A stretch of DNA of 64,000 nt. Origin: CAVUWL01 sp963787415. Lineage in GTDB: Bacteria > Actinomycetota > Thermoleophilia > Solirubrobacterales > 70-9. The stretch spans positions 310,001 through 374,000 of the forward strand of contig CAWBCO010000001.1 of assembly GCA_963787415.1 (NCBI GenBank), written 5' to 3'. The position numbers and the translations under genes are program-made. Shown here one piece after another: positions 35,588 through 45,278 of the stretch (positions are counted from its first letter, which is position 1; each line of letters opens with the position of its first letter). The notes beneath the pieces were generated by a model. That model did no database searches. It worked only from the letters and a program-made list of their open reading frames with translations, and had not been told where the DNA came from.

Positions 35588-37024
35588 TCAGGCGCTGCTC
35601 GCCAATCCGGGGGTTCGCATCACGCCCCTTTCCTCGAAGTAGACCCACTCCTGTTCGCCGAGTTCGGTGGCGGGGGGGTCGGCGTAGACCCACTCGCGCG
35701 CGATCCGATACCAGTTGCGCCTGGCGCGCAGCTGGCCGAGAACGGCGACGACGCCGATCTCCATCCGCCTGCCCATCAGCTCCTCCGCTGGAAGCGACTC
35801 GCGCCGCATCAGATCGAAATACTCCGAGCGCGGGTCGTGGGTGGACTCGATGATCTTCATCACCCGGCGCGGGCTGATCTCGACTTCGCGGTCCTCGATA
35901 TACCAACCACCGATTGCGCGCATGTGTTCCATCAACCTTTCGGCATCGAGCTTGGACGGATTCTTGACGAAACCGAGCACGTGCAGGGCCTCGCGAAAGG
36001 CCTCCGGGTCATCGCGTGAGGCGGCATCAAAGGCTCGCTGCTCGAGGATGATCTGCTCGCGATCGAGCTTCTTGGTCATGCCGAAATCAAGGAAGGCAAC
36101 TCGGCCGTCGTTCATCAGCAGGTAGTTGCCGGGATGGGGATCGGCGTTGAAGTGCTGGAGGTGATAGATCGAGCCAAAGCTTCCCCTGTAGACGATCTCG
36201 CCGAAGCGACTGCGCTGCTCGTGCGGAAGTTCCTTGATTTGCTCGAAACCAAGTCCCTCGACCAGCTCGGTGACCAACACGCGACGGCGCGAGAGACGAG
36301 TCACCACTTCGGGTACGTAGATGAAGGGGTGCTCGCGGTAGGCGCGGGAAAAGGTGCGCTGATTATGCGCCTCATACTCATAGTCGAGCTCCTCCATCAC
36401 CCGCTCACGGATCTCATTGGCGATCGCCTTGGCATCGAGGCCGGGAGCTAGGGCACGGGCGAGGTGGACCAGGGTGCCGGCGTTTCGCAGGTCCGCCTCC
36501 AGTGCCTCCGCGATACCGGGGTACTGGATCTTGACCGCCACGTCGCGCCCGTCAAGCAGCCGGGCCCGATGCACCTGGCCGATTGAGGCGGCGGCGAAAG
36601 CCTCGGTCTCAAAGTCGGCAAATAGCTCGCTGACCGACTCGCCTTCATACTCCTCAAGCAGCACCTTCTCCACCTTCTCCCACGGCATCGGCGGCGCCTC
36701 GGTGCGCAGCTTGGCGAGCTGCTCCTGGTAGATCTCGCGGTACTCCTCGGGGATGAACTCGGTGTCGATGAAGGAGGCGAACTGGCCGAGCTTCATCGCC
36801 GCGCCCTTCATCTGGCCAAGCGCCCCGACCATCTTCATCGCGGTCTCGAGGTGGCGCTGCTCAAGGCGCTCCTTGCTGCCCTCCTCTGAGCGGGCGACGT
36901 TGGTCGCTTTGGTCCCGGCGTAACGGGCGCCCTGCACCCCGACTATCGAGCCCAGCTTTGCCGAACGACGGATCCTGCCCTTCGGGATCTTCGCGTCCTC
37001 TGCCACGGTCAAAGGTTGCCACAC
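35588..37024 (-). CDS. ABC1/UbiB-family atypical kinase
   Basis: About 478 residues. It has the UbiB/ADCK KxGQ motif (GAAMKLGQFAS), Ala-rich nucleotide loop AFAAASIGQVHRARL, the kinase VAVKIQYPGI lysine, FNADPHPGNYLL catalytic loop and FLDFGMTKKL metal motif. The family acts in isoprenoid-quinone or lipid metabolism, with ATPase rather than classical protein kinase activity. The frame is open beyond the divergent rplY start. I choose GTG 37024 as the longest non-overlapping start; GTG 37006 (AEDAKIPKGRIRRSAKLGS) is equally possible. Confidence 0.9.
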   Translation of the reverse strand: MWQPLTVAEDAKIPKGRIRRSAKLGSIVGVQGARYAGTKATNVARSEEGSKERLEQRHLETAMKMVGALGQMKGAAMKLGQFASFIDTEFIPEEYREIYQEQLAKLRTEAPPMPWEKVEKVLLEEYEGESVSELFADFETEAFAAASIGQVHRARLLDGRDVAVKIQYPGIAEALEADLRNAGTLVHLARALAPGLDAKAIANEIRERVMEELDYEYEAHNQRTFSRAYREHPFIYVPEVVTRLSRRRVLVTELVEGLGFEQIKELPHEQRSRFGEIVYRGSFGSIYHLQHFNADPHPGNYLLMNDGRVAFLDFGMTKKLDREQIILEQRAFDAASRDDPEAFREALHVLGFVKNPSKLDAERLMEHMRAIGGWYIEDREVEISPRRVMKIIESTHDPRSEYFDLMRRESLPAEELMGRRMEIGVVAVLGQLRARRNWYRIAREWVYADPPATELGEQEWVYFEERGVMRTPGLASSA

Positions 37025-37052
37025 GCCCTCGTTCTCTATCCTCTCCGGTCCG

Positions 37053-37748
37053 ATGGCCACCGAACGCGCAACCTTGAAGGTCGCTCCCCGGGGGGAGTTT
37101 GGCTCCCGAATCTCTCGTCGCCTGCGGCGCAAAGGCCTGGTCCCGGGGGTCGTCTACAGCGGCGGTCAGCCCGCCCGGGCCTTTCAGGTGCCAGAGCGCG
37201 AGGTCCACACCGTGCTTGCCGACGGTCACGCTCTCTTTGACCTCGAGATCGAGGGTGCCAAAACGGTGCCCGTCGTGGTCAAGGCCCAGCAGCTTCACCC
37301 GGTGCGGGAAAGCCTGCAGCACATCGACTTGCAAGAGGTGAAGCTAAACGAGGCGATCCAGGCCGAGGTGGCGCTTGAGCTCGAGGGAACCGAGACCGCC
37401 CCCGGGGTCAAAGCCGGTGGAGTGCTCGAGCACGTCACCCGCGAGATCACGGTTGAAGCGCTGCCCACCGAGATTCCCGATCGGATCCTCGTCGACGTCT
37501 CAGCGATGCAGATAAACGACACCGTGCAGCTCTCCACGGTGAAGCCACCGCAGGGGGTGAAGTTCGTCGCCGATGATCTTGAGGAGATCACGATCGCCAC
37601 CCTCTCCCCACCGCGGGTCGAGGAAGAGCCCGAGCCGGCGCTTGAGCAGGAGACCGAGCTGATCGGTGAGGAGGGCGAGGGCGGCGCTGGGGAGGCGGGC
37701 GCAGAGGAGGCTGGCGGGGGCGACTCGGGCGAGGGCGGCGGGGAGTAA
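37053..37748 (+). CDS. rplY: 50S ribosomal protein L25/CTC family
   Basis: 231 residues. The N-terminal 5S-rRNA-binding domain (about 1-95) includes LRRKGLVPGVVYSGGQ and HPVRESLQHIDLQEV. The C-terminal TL5/CTC domain (about 96-185) has VEALPTEIPDRILVDVS and GVKFVADDLEEITIATL. A 45-residue acidic Gly/Glu-rich tail (GEGGAGEAGAEEAGGGDSGE) ends the protein, as in several actinobacterial CTC proteins. Start ATG is divergent from the ABC1 gene. pth follows after 48 bp, a conserved pair. Confidence 0.95.
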   Translation: MATERATLKVAPRGEFGSRISRRLRRKGLVPGVVYSGGQPARAFQVPEREVHTVLADGHALFDLEIEGAKTVPVVVKAQQLHPVRESLQHIDLQEVKLNEAIQAEVALELEGTETAPGVKAGGVLEHVTREITVEALPTEIPDRILVDVSAMQINDTVQLSTVKPPQGVKFVADDLEEITIATLSPPRVEEEPEPALEQETELIGEEGEGGAGEAGAEEAGGGDSGEGGGE

Positions 37749-37796
37749 GGGCTGTCGCGCTTCGGCCCCCGGCCTGGCAGCGAGGACGGTAGCCGG

Positions 37797-38360
37797 GTGG
37801 GTGAGCGCATCCTCATCATCGGACTCGGTAATCCCGGCCGCGAGTACGCGGGGACGCGCCACAACGTCGGATTTGAGGTTGCTGAGGACCTCGCGCGGCG
37901 CTGGGAGTTGTCTCATGCGAAGCGCAAATTCGGTGGCCTGATCGCCGAGGGGCGGGCTGGGGTGGGCGGCCCGCGGGTCGCGGTCTTCTTGCCCCAGACC
38001 TACATGAACGACTCCGGCGAGGCAGCCGGTCCGGCGCGCGGTGCCCTGAAGACGCCGCTGGATCGCGTCATCGTCGTCCACGATGAGATCGATCTCAGCT
38101 TCGGCGAGGTCAGGGCGCGGCTGGGCGGCGGCCTTGCCGGGCACAACGGCCTCAGGAGCCTCAGGCGCGGGTTTGGCGATGCCCGTTTCTGGCGGGTGCG
38201 GATCGGGGTCGGTCGCCCCGCTTCAAGCGATCCTGAGGTGGTCTCTGAGTACGTGCTCTCGCGCTTCACCGAGGCCGCCGATGAGGTCGCCGAGCTGATT
38301 AAAAGCGCTGCCGGGGAGGCCGAGGTGCTGGTCGAGGAGCTAGGTTCGCCAACAACGTGA
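37797..38360 (+). CDS. pth: peptidyl-tRNA hydrolase
   Basis: 187 residues. It releases tRNA from prematurely terminated peptidyl-tRNA. Motifs: IIGLGNPGREYAGTRHNVGF with the catalytic His, FLPQTYMNDSGEAAGPARGA, VVHDEIDLSFGEVR and GGGLAGHNGLRSLRRGFG. Start GTG 37797 yields MGERILIIGLG. It overlaps the following enoyl-CoA hydratase gene by 4 bp (GTGA). Confidence 0.96.
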   Translation: MGERILIIGLGNPGREYAGTRHNVGFEVAEDLARRWELSHAKRKFGGLIAEGRAGVGGPRVAVFLPQTYMNDSGEAAGPARGALKTPLDRVIVVHDEIDLSFGEVRARLGGGLAGHNGLRSLRRGFGDARFWRVRIGVGRPASSDPEVVSEYVLSRFTEAADEVAELIKSAAGEAEVLVEELGSPTT

Positions 38361-39088
38361 ACGATTCCCTCGATCTGATCGGTTATGAAGTTGATGCGCA
38401 CGGAGTTGCAGTACTGCGCCTTTGCCGGCCGCGGGCGCGCAACGCGATCAACACCGAGATGCTGGTCGCGATGCTCGCTCATCTCGCCGCTGCAAAAGCC
38501 GATCAGGCCGTTCGCGTCTTGCTCTTCACCTCCGCAGACCACATGGGTTTCTCGGCAGGCGCCGACATCAAGGAGGAGCTTGATCAGGAGGGAAAGGTGC
38601 GGCGCATGCAGCGCTTCGCCGATCTCTATGACGCGATCGTCGGCTTTCCGAAGCCGACGATCGCCGTCTGCCATGGCGATGTCGTCGGGGGAGGCGCCGA
38701 GATTGCCGTCGCCTGCGACATGCGGATCGGCGGCTCCAACCTGCGGATGCGGTTTCCCGGAGCGGCGCTCGGGGTGCCGGTCGGTCCGGCCCGCCTGGTC
38801 ACCCTCTGTGGGCTGGCGGCGGCCAAGTACCTGCTGCTCTCCTCCCACACCGTCGGCGCCGAGGAGGCGCTGCGGCTGGGGCTGGTAAACCGGATTGCTC
38901 CCGCGGCGCGTACCGAGGGCGCCGCACTCGAACTCGCCCTGCAGGTGGCGGCCCACCCGCCCGAGGCCGTCGCCCGCCTGAAGCGGATGCTGCACCAATG
39001 GGACGCGGTCGAAGCTCGCTCAAAGTCCGAGGGTGAGGGACAGGTGCGCTGGCAGCGCCTCGGTCCCGGCCTGCCCTTCGAGGGTTAG
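38357..39088 (+). CDS. enoyl-CoA hydratase/isomerase family protein
   Basis: 243-residue crotonase-fold protein. The oxyanion-hole segments are FSAGADIKEELD (after LLFTSADHMG) and GDVVGGGAEIAVACDMRIGG. The C-terminal part has AARTEGAALELALQVAAHPP. In the second segment the usual catalytic Glu positions appear as GGGAEIAVAC and FPGAALGVPV, so hydratase activity is plausible but the substrate is not predictable. It is embedded between pth and mfd and coupled to pth by a 4-bp overlap. Confidence 0.9.
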   Translation: MNDSLDLIGYEVDAHGVAVLRLCRPRARNAINTEMLVAMLAHLAAAKADQAVRVLLFTSADHMGFSAGADIKEELDQEGKVRRMQRFADLYDAIVGFPKPTIAVCHGDVVGGGAEIAVACDMRIGGSNLRMRFPGAALGVPVGPARLVTLCGLAAAKYLLLSSHTVGAEEALRLGLVNRIAPAARTEGAALELALQVAAHPPEAVARLKRMLHQWDAVEARSKSEGEGQVRWQRLGPGLPFEG

Positions 39089-39146
39089 CCGCCGCCTAGA
39101 ATCCATCCTCATGCCGGCTTAGCCGATCCGGCATTTTCGTTCCCCC

Positions 39147-42100
39147 ATGAGCCTGCGCCCGCTGATCGAGATCGCCGCTGAGAACGAGCGCGTCCACGCG
39201 CTCAGCGGCCGTGCTCGCGAGGCTGCGGGGGGCGCTCCGCGGGTCACCCTGGCGGTCTCGGCAATGCTTCGACCATTGCTGGTTGCGACCCTGCTCGATG
39301 ACGATCGCGGGCTCGCCGATCGCCCTGCCCTGGTGGTCAGCGCCGATGATCGCTCCGCCCGTGATCTGGCCGCCGATCTGCGTGCCTACCTGGCGCCGCG
39401 CCGGGTTCGCTTCTACCCCTCGCGGGGAACCGGCTACGCCTCCCACATCACCCCTCCGCCCCACCTCGTGGGGCTGCGGATCGATGCCCTTGATGCGCTT
39501 GGCCGAGAGCAGGACGCGGTGGTGGTGGCGAGTGCCACCGCGCTCGCTGAGACGGTCCCCGATGCTTCCCTGCGCCCGGCGGGCTTCTCGATCTGCGCCG
39601 GTGAGGAACTCGATCTGGGGGCGGTCGCCGAGGATCTGGTTGGGGCCGGATATGAGCGGGTCGAGCAGGTCATCGAGCGCGGACAATTCGCCGTCCGGGG
39701 CGGCATCCTCGACGTCTTTCCGGCGACCGAGGAGCGGGCGATAAGGATCGAGCTGTTCGGTGATCAGGTCGAGTCGATGCGCTGGTTTTCGACCTTCACC
39801 CAGCGCTCGCTTGGGGAGGCCGATCGGGTCGAGCTTGCGCCCGCGGCGGAGCTCGACGCAGAGCACCGCGAACTGGCCGAGCTGGCGACTCTTGAGGCGG
39901 CTGAGAAGGGCGAGCCGCTCTCTGATCTGGCCTACCTGCTGCCGCTTGAGCACTTCAGAGCTCCGCTTGACCTGGTCCCGTCGGAGGCGGTGGTCCTGCT
40001 CGCCGCCGCCGAGGAGATCGAGCCCGCGCTGCGCGATCACTGGGAGGACGTGACAACGGCGATGCACGCCGAGGATGCCCGCCAGCTCTACGTCGACGTG
40101 GCGGCGCCGCTCGCCCAGCGCGCTGCCGTCTCCCTGACCAGCGCCGGGGAGGAGGATGAGGACGCGCTGCGCGCCGCCCGAGCCGAGTCGCCCGCCCGCA
40201 GCATCAAAGAGGCCGAGGGTGAGCTGGAGAAATTGCTGCGCTCGGGCTACCGAACCGTCGTCGCCTTCGAAAACCGCGGTGAGGCCGAGCGCACCCGCTA
40301 CGGCCTGGACCGCCTTGACGTCTCGATTCTCGACGGCGGCCGGCTCTCGCCCAAACCGGGCCTCGTCTTTGCCGAGGCGCGCCTGCGCGAGGGTTTCATC
40401 AGCCCCGAGCTGCGCCTCGCCGTCTTTCCCTTCCGCCGCCTCGTCCACCGCCGGCTTCGCGGCGCCGAGCGAGTCCCCAATGCCGCTCGTGGCCGTCTCG
40501 CCTTTGGCGAGCTGCGGGTCGGGGACCACGTGGTCCATGAGGATCACGGGGTGGCCCGCTTTGCCGGCTTTGAGACCCGCCAGGTCGGCGGCGTCACCCG
40601 TGACTATCTCTATCTCGAGTACAAGGGCGAGGATCGGGTCTACGTCCCCACCGAGCAACTCGCCAAGCTGAGCCGCTACGTCGGCTCCGGTGGTGAGCCG
40701 ACGCTCTCAGCTTTGGGCGGGCGGCGCTGGGAGAACATGAAGGCGCGAGCGCGGCGCGCCGCGGGGGCTCTCGCCGGAGAGCTGCTCAACCTCTACGCCG
40801 AGCGCCGTGCCCGCAAGGGCCACGCCTTCGCCGCCGATGGGGAGTGGCAGATCGCGATGGAGACTGCCTTCCCCTACCGCGAGACCGCCGATCAGCTGGA
40901 TGCGATCGAGGCGGTCAAGGGCGACATGGAGGAGGAGCGCCCGATGGACCGGTTGGTCTGCGGCGACGTCGGCTTCGGCAAGACCGAGGTGGCGCTGCGC
41001 GCCGCGGTCAAGGCCGCCGCCGACGGAAGGCAGGTGATGATGCTCGTTCCGACGACGATTCTCGCCCAGCAGCATTTCGGCACCTTCAGCGAGCGCCTTG
41101 CCGATCTTCCCTTCCGCGTCGAGGGCGTCTCGCGGCTGCGCCGCCCGGCCGAGGTCAAGCAGGTCCTCGCCGACTTCAAGGCGGGCAGCGTCGACATCCT
41201 GATCGGCACCCATCGCCTGCTCTCGCGCGATGTTCGCGCCAAGGAGCTCGGCCTCGTGATCGTCGATGAGGAGCAGCGCTTCGGCGTCAAACAGAAGGAG
41301 CTGCTTCGCCAGCTGAAGCTGAAGGTCGATGTCTTGGCTCTCTCGGCAACTCCGATCCCGCGGACCCTGCAGATGAGTCTGGCCGGCTTGCGCGACATCT
41401 CGGTGATCGAGACGCCGCCGGAGGGGCGCCGTCCGGTCCGCACCTACGTTGGCCCCTACGACGAGGACCTGGTCCGCCGCGCGATAGAGCGTGAGGTCGA
41501 GCGTGGCGGCCAGGCCTTCTTCCTGCACAACCGGATCGACTCGCTGCCCGAGGTTGCCGAGCAGCTGCGTGGCCTGGTGCCGAAGGCACGCTTTGCCGAA
41601 GCCCACGGCCAGATGGAGGAGGAGCGGCTGGAGCAAACGATGCTGGGATTCCTGCGCGGTGAGGCCGACTGCCTGGTGACGACAACGATCATTGAGTCCG
41701 GCCTAGACATCCCCACGGCCAACACCCTGATCGTCGAGCGCGCCGACCAACTCGGACTTTCACAGGCCTACCAGATCCGCGGCCGAGTAGGGCGCTCTCG
41801 CGAGCGAGCCTTCGCCTACCTGCTCTACCCCTCACCGGAGGTACTCACCGAGGAGGCCGCGGCGCGGCTCTCAACCCTCGCCGATCACACCGAGCTCGGT
41901 TCTGGATTTCGAATCGCGATGCGAGACCTCGACATTCGAGGCGCCGGAAACCTGCTCGGAGATGAGCAATCAGGGCACGTGGCGGCGGTCGGCTTCGAGC
42001 TCTACTGCCAGATGATCGATGAGGCTGTGGCCGCGGCCGAGGGCGCGGCCGAGGGCGGGGCCGAGGTGGCTGAGCCGGTTCGACTCGACGTTCCCGTGGA

Positions 42101-42530
42101 TGCCTATCTGCCGGTTACCTTCGTTCCCTTCGAGGCGGCAAAGATCGACATTCACCGGCGCATCGTCGCCGCTCGCGAGCCGGGCGAGTTGCGCGCGATT
42201 CGCGATGAGCTGAGCGATCGTTTCGGTCCGCTGCCGATCGAGGCGGAGAACCTTCTCAAGCTGCAGGCAGGGCGGATCGAGCTCGGTTTGGCCGGCGCAC
42301 GCAGCGTCGAGTTCCGCGGTGGACGACTGAGCATCACCGGAGTCGAACTTGACTCACACGGTGCGACGCTGCTCGCAGAGCGGGTTGAGGGGGCGATCTA
42401 TGAATGGCGGGAGCAAACCGCCGCGCTTCGCGTCCCCGATCAGCCCGAGGCCCGGCTCGCCGCCGTGCTTGCAATGGCTGCCGGACTTAGAGATGCAAGG
42501 CGCAGTTCAGATATGCTGCCCGCTTCGTGA
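39147..42530 (+). CDS. mfd: transcription-repair coupling factor
   Basis: 1127-residue ATP-dependent DNA translocase that removes stalled RNA polymerase and recruits UvrA. The N-terminal UvrB-homology region includes YPSRGTGYASHITPP and RGGILDVFP. The RNAP-interaction domain starts near VHEDHGVARFAGF. Helicase motifs are CGDVGFGKTEVALRA (Walker A), VIVDEEQRFGVKQKE, LSATPIPRTLQMSLAGLRD and the TRG-like ESGLDIPTANTLIVERAD with QIRGRVGRSRERAFAYL. The C-terminal TRCF domain completes it. The order pth-...-mfd-PPIase-eno is conserved with other actinobacteria. Confidence 0.97.
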   Translation: MSLRPLIEIAAENERVHALSGRAREAAGGAPRVTLAVSAMLRPLLVATLLDDDRGLADRPALVVSADDRSARDLAADLRAYLAPRRVRFYPSRGTGYASHITPPPHLVGLRIDALDALGREQDAVVVASATALAETVPDASLRPAGFSICAGEELDLGAVAEDLVGAGYERVEQVIERGQFAVRGGILDVFPATEERAIRIELFGDQVESMRWFSTFTQRSLGEADRVELAPAAELDAEHRELAELATLEAAEKGEPLSDLAYLLPLEHFRAPLDLVPSEAVVLLAAAEEIEPALRDHWEDVTTAMHAEDARQLYVDVAAPLAQRAAVSLTSAGEEDEDALRAARAESPARSIKEAEGELEKLLRSGYRTVVAFENRGEAERTRYGLDRLDVSILDGGRLSPKPGLVFAEARLREGFISPELRLAVFPFRRLVHRRLRGAERVPNAARGRLAFGELRVGDHVVHEDHGVARFAGFETRQVGGVTRDYLYLEYKGEDRVYVPTEQLAKLSRYVGSGGEPTLSALGGRRWENMKARARRAAGALAGELLNLYAERRARKGHAFAADGEWQIAMETAFPYRETADQLDAIEAVKGDMEEERPMDRLVCGDVGFGKTEVALRAAVKAAADGRQVMMLVPTTILAQQHFGTFSERLADLPFRVEGVSRLRRPAEVKQVLADFKAGSVDILIGTHRLLSRDVRAKELGLVIVDEEQRFGVKQKELLRQLKLKVDVLALSATPIPRTLQMSLAGLRDISVIETPPEGRRPVRTYVGPYDEDLVRRAIEREVERGGQAFFLHNRIDSLPEVAEQLRGLVPKARFAEAHGQMEEERLEQTMLGFLRGEADCLVTTTIIESGLDIPTANTLIVERADQLGLSQAYQIRGRVGRSRERAFAYLLYPSPEVLTEEAAARLSTLADHTELGSGFRIAMRDLDIRGAGNLLGDEQSGHVAAVGFELYCQMIDEAVAAAEGAAEGGAEVAEPVRLDVPVDAYLPVTFVPFEAAKIDIHRRIVAAREPGELRAIRDELSDRFGPLPIEAENLLKLQAGRIELGLAGARSVEFRGGRLSITGVELDSHGATLLAERVEGAIYEWREQTAALRVPDQPEARLAAVLAMAAGLRDARRSSDMLPAS

Positions 42531-43903
42531 GTCCAAGCAAACGCAAAAGACCCGCGGCGGGCAAGGGGAGCAGCCAGGGTGCCGCGCCCGCCTCGGGCGC
42601 TCCGGGGCCGCTGCAGCGGCTCGGCCTGCTGATCTTCGGCCTCGCCTTCATCCTGCTCTTCGCCGGCTTTGCGATCGCCCAGGGGATCGGCAGCCCCAGC
42701 ATCCCCAGCGGCGACGTGGCGCTGGTCGAAGGGGTTCCAGCGAGCGTCGGCCACGTCTCCGAAGCCGAATACAAACGATCCCTCCTGCAGGCGGCCGCAC
42801 AGGCGGGTCTCAAATCGACCCCCAAACCGGGCGAAAAACAGTACGAAGAATTGAAGAAAACGGCGCTCGGCAGCCTCTTTGACACGATCTGGATTCAGGG
42901 TCAGGCCGAAGAAATGGGGATCACGGCAACTCCCAAACAGATCGCCACCGAACTCGCCCAGATCAAGAAACAGAACTTCAAAACGGCAGCCGCCTATCAA
43001 AAATTTCTCAAGACCTCGCATTTCACCCAAAGCGACGTCAACAACCGGGTGAAGCTGAAACTGCTGAGCACCCAGATCCAGCAGCAGATTGGCAAAGAAG
43101 CGCCGACACCGTCGAGCTCACAGACCCAGCAATATTACGAAGCGGCCGCGGGAACCCAGTTCACGACGCCGGCCTCGCGTGAAATTCGCCTCATCCTCAA
43201 CAAAGACAAGGCCAAGGCCGAAGCGGCCAAGGCTCTGCTTGAAAAGGACCACTCGGCGACGAGCTGGCAGAAGGTCGCCAAGCAGTACTCGACCGAAACC
43301 ACCTCAAAAAACAGCGGCGGGCTGCAGGCGGGTGTCACCGAAGGACGCTTCCAGGAACCGCTGAACAGCGCCATCTTCAGCGCCACCACGGGCCAGTTGG
43401 AGGGCCCGATCAAAACCTCGCTCGGCTACTACGTCTTCGTCGTCGAGAAAACGACGCCGAAAAAAGTCCAGCCACTTTCTTCGGTGAAATCCCAGATCAG
43501 CGCCCAGCTGACCCAGCAGGCACAGCAGGAAGTCTTCACCCAGTTCGTCAGCAACTACACCAGCAAGTGGCAGGCGCGAACCTTCTGCGCCTCGGGCTAC
43601 GTGATCGAACGCTGTTCCAACTACATCGGCACCGGCCGCCCCTCGAGCGCTCCCCCGGCCTGCTATGAAGCCCACCCCAAAGGCGGTCTTCCCGCCGCCT
43701 GTCCGGCGCCTGTCCAGCAGCTCGCTCCCCAGATTCCAGGAAGCGCCACCGCCTTGGTCCCGCAGGGCCAGCGCTTGCCGCAACGACCCCAGCCCGCGGG
43801 CCTGAAACCGACCCCCGCGACCCCGACCGGTCTGACCGGAACCGTTCCCGGCGCGACCGGTGCCGCTGCGGGGGCAAGTGGCGCCGCGACGACGGCGCCC
43901 TAG
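42527..43903 (+). CDS. membrane-anchored PpiC/SurA-type peptidyl-prolyl isomerase
   Basis: 458 residues. One N-terminal hydrophobic segment (about 28-48; LGLLIFGLAFILLFAGFAIA) anchors or exports the protein. A SurA/PrsA-like chaperone region follows (EAEYKRSLLQAAAQ through TSHFTQSDVNNRVK). A parvulin domain spans about 200-300 (SREIRLILNKDKAKAE, NSGGLQAGVTEGRF, GYYVFVVEKTTPKK). The tail is Pro/Ala/Gly-rich. It probably folds exported proteins. GTG start overlaps mfd by 4 bp. Unlike neighbours it uses GAA and AAA for most Glu and Lys codons. Confidence 0.9.
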   Translation: MSPSKRKRPAAGKGSSQGAAPASGAPGPLQRLGLLIFGLAFILLFAGFAIAQGIGSPSIPSGDVALVEGVPASVGHVSEAEYKRSLLQAAAQAGLKSTPKPGEKQYEELKKTALGSLFDTIWIQGQAEEMGITATPKQIATELAQIKKQNFKTAAAYQKFLKTSHFTQSDVNNRVKLKLLSTQIQQQIGKEAPTPSSSQTQQYYEAAAGTQFTTPASREIRLILNKDKAKAEAAKALLEKDHSATSWQKVAKQYSTETTSKNSGGLQAGVTEGRFQEPLNSAIFSATTGQLEGPIKTSLGYYVFVVEKTTPKKVQPLSSVKSQISAQLTQQAQQEVFTQFVSNYTSKWQARTFCASGYVIERCSNYIGTGRPSSAPPACYEAHPKGGLPAACPAPVQQLAPQIPGSATALVPQGQRLPQRPQPAGLKPTPATPTGLTGTVPGATGAAAGASGAATTAP

Positions 43904-43945
43904 CCCCGTTCGGCCCTCTCCCCAAATAGACTGAGGCGCCTCCCG

Positions 43946-45241
43946 ATGAGCGCCATAGCCTCAATCCACGCGCGCCAGATCCTTGACTCGCGCGGCAACC
44001 CGACGGTCGAGGTCGAGGTCGTGCTTGAGTCAGGCGCGCGCGGATTGGCCGCGGTCCCATCCGGTGCCTCGACCGGTGAGTTTGAGGCGGTCGAGCTGCG
44101 CGACGGAGGCGATCGCTGGGGTGGCAAGGGGGTGGGGCGCGCGGTTGCCAACGTCAACGGTGAGATCGCGGCGGCGCTCACCGGTGCCCGAGCCGTTGAA
44201 CAGGGAGGGCTCGATCAGACGATGATCGAGCTCGACGGAACGCCGAGCAAGGGGCGGCTTGGAGCCAACGCGATTCTCGGTGTATCACTGGCCGCCGCCA
44301 AGGCTGCCGCGGCGGATTCCGGGCAGCCACTTTACCGCTACCTCGCCGAGCTTTATGGAGGCGGTGAGCCGACCCTGCTGCCGGTGCCGATGATGAATGT
44401 CCTAAACGGCGGTGCCCATGCCGATAACTCGGTCGACTTCCAGGAGTTCATGGTCGTCCCGGGCGGTGCCGCGAGCTTCTCGGAGTGCTTGCAGATCGGG
44501 GTTGAGGTATTCCACGCGCTGAAGCTCAGCCTCGCCTCGCAGGGGCTCTCCACCGCGGGTGGCGATGAGGGAGGCTTCGCCCCCAACCTTGATTCCAACG
44601 AGGCCGCCCTCAGGGCCGTATTGGCCGGAGTCGAGGCAGCCGGCTATGAGCCCGGCGTGGACGTATCGATCGCGCTTGATCCGGCAAGCAGTGAGCTCTT
44701 TGAGGATGGCGCCTACACGCTTTTGCACGAGGGTCGCACCCTCTCGCCCGCGGAGATGGTCAGCTACTGGGAGGATGCCTGCTCGCGCTATCCGATCGTC
44801 TCGCTTGAGGACGGCATGGATGAGGAGGACTGGGATGGCTGGAAGTTGTTGACCGAGCGCCTGGGGAAGCGGATCCAACTGGTCGGTGATGACCTCTTTG
44901 TCACCAACCCTCAGCGCCTGCAGCGCGGGATCGAGCTCGGGGTCGGCAACTCGATCCTCGTCAAGGTCAACCAAATCGGCACCCTGACCGAGACCCTGGA
45001 CGCGATCCGGATCGCCGCCGCCGCCGGCTACAGCACCGTGATCTCACATCGCTCGGGGGAGACCGAAGACACCACGATCGCCGATCTCGCGGTGGCGACC
45101 GGCGCCGCTCAGATCAAGACCGGCGCGCCCTCGCGCTCAGATCGCGTCGCCAAGTACAACCGACTTCTGCGGATCGAGGAGGAGCTCGGGTCCTCGGCAC
45201 GATTCCCCGGCATGCAGGCATTCCTCCAGCAGTCCAACTAG
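43946..45241 (+). CDS. eno: enolase
   Basis: 431-residue glycolytic enzyme converting 2-phosphoglycerate to phosphoenolpyruvate. SIHARQILDSRGNPTVEVEV at the N-terminus, GANAILGVSLAAAKAAA, PVPMMNVLNGGAHADNSVDF, VGDEGGFAPNL-type GGDEGGFAPNLDSNEAA with the catalytic Glu, and SHRSGETEDTTIADLAVAT are all present. A complete metal and substrate site is visible. divIC-like gene follows after 37 bp. Confidence 0.97.
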   Translation: MSAIASIHARQILDSRGNPTVEVEVVLESGARGLAAVPSGASTGEFEAVELRDGGDRWGGKGVGRAVANVNGEIAAALTGARAVEQGGLDQTMIELDGTPSKGRLGANAILGVSLAAAKAAAADSGQPLYRYLAELYGGGEPTLLPVPMMNVLNGGAHADNSVDFQEFMVVPGGAASFSECLQIGVEVFHALKLSLASQGLSTAGGDEGGFAPNLDSNEAALRAVLAGVEAAGYEPGVDVSIALDPASSELFEDGAYTLLHEGRTLSPAEMVSYWEDACSRYPIVSLEDGMDEEDWDGWKLLTERLGKRIQLVGDDLFVTNPQRLQRGIELGVGNSILVKVNQIGTLTETLDAIRIAAAAGYSTVISHRSGETEDTTIADLAVATGAAQIKTGAPSRSDRVAKYNRLLRIEEELGSSARFPGMQAFLQQSN

Positions 45242-45278
45242 ATGCAGGAAAGCGGCTTCGCGCCGCAAAGGGTTATGC

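Noticed and set aside
39096..40658. 520-residue reverse frame
   Set aside because: Antisense shadow of mfd, created by GC-rich third positions.
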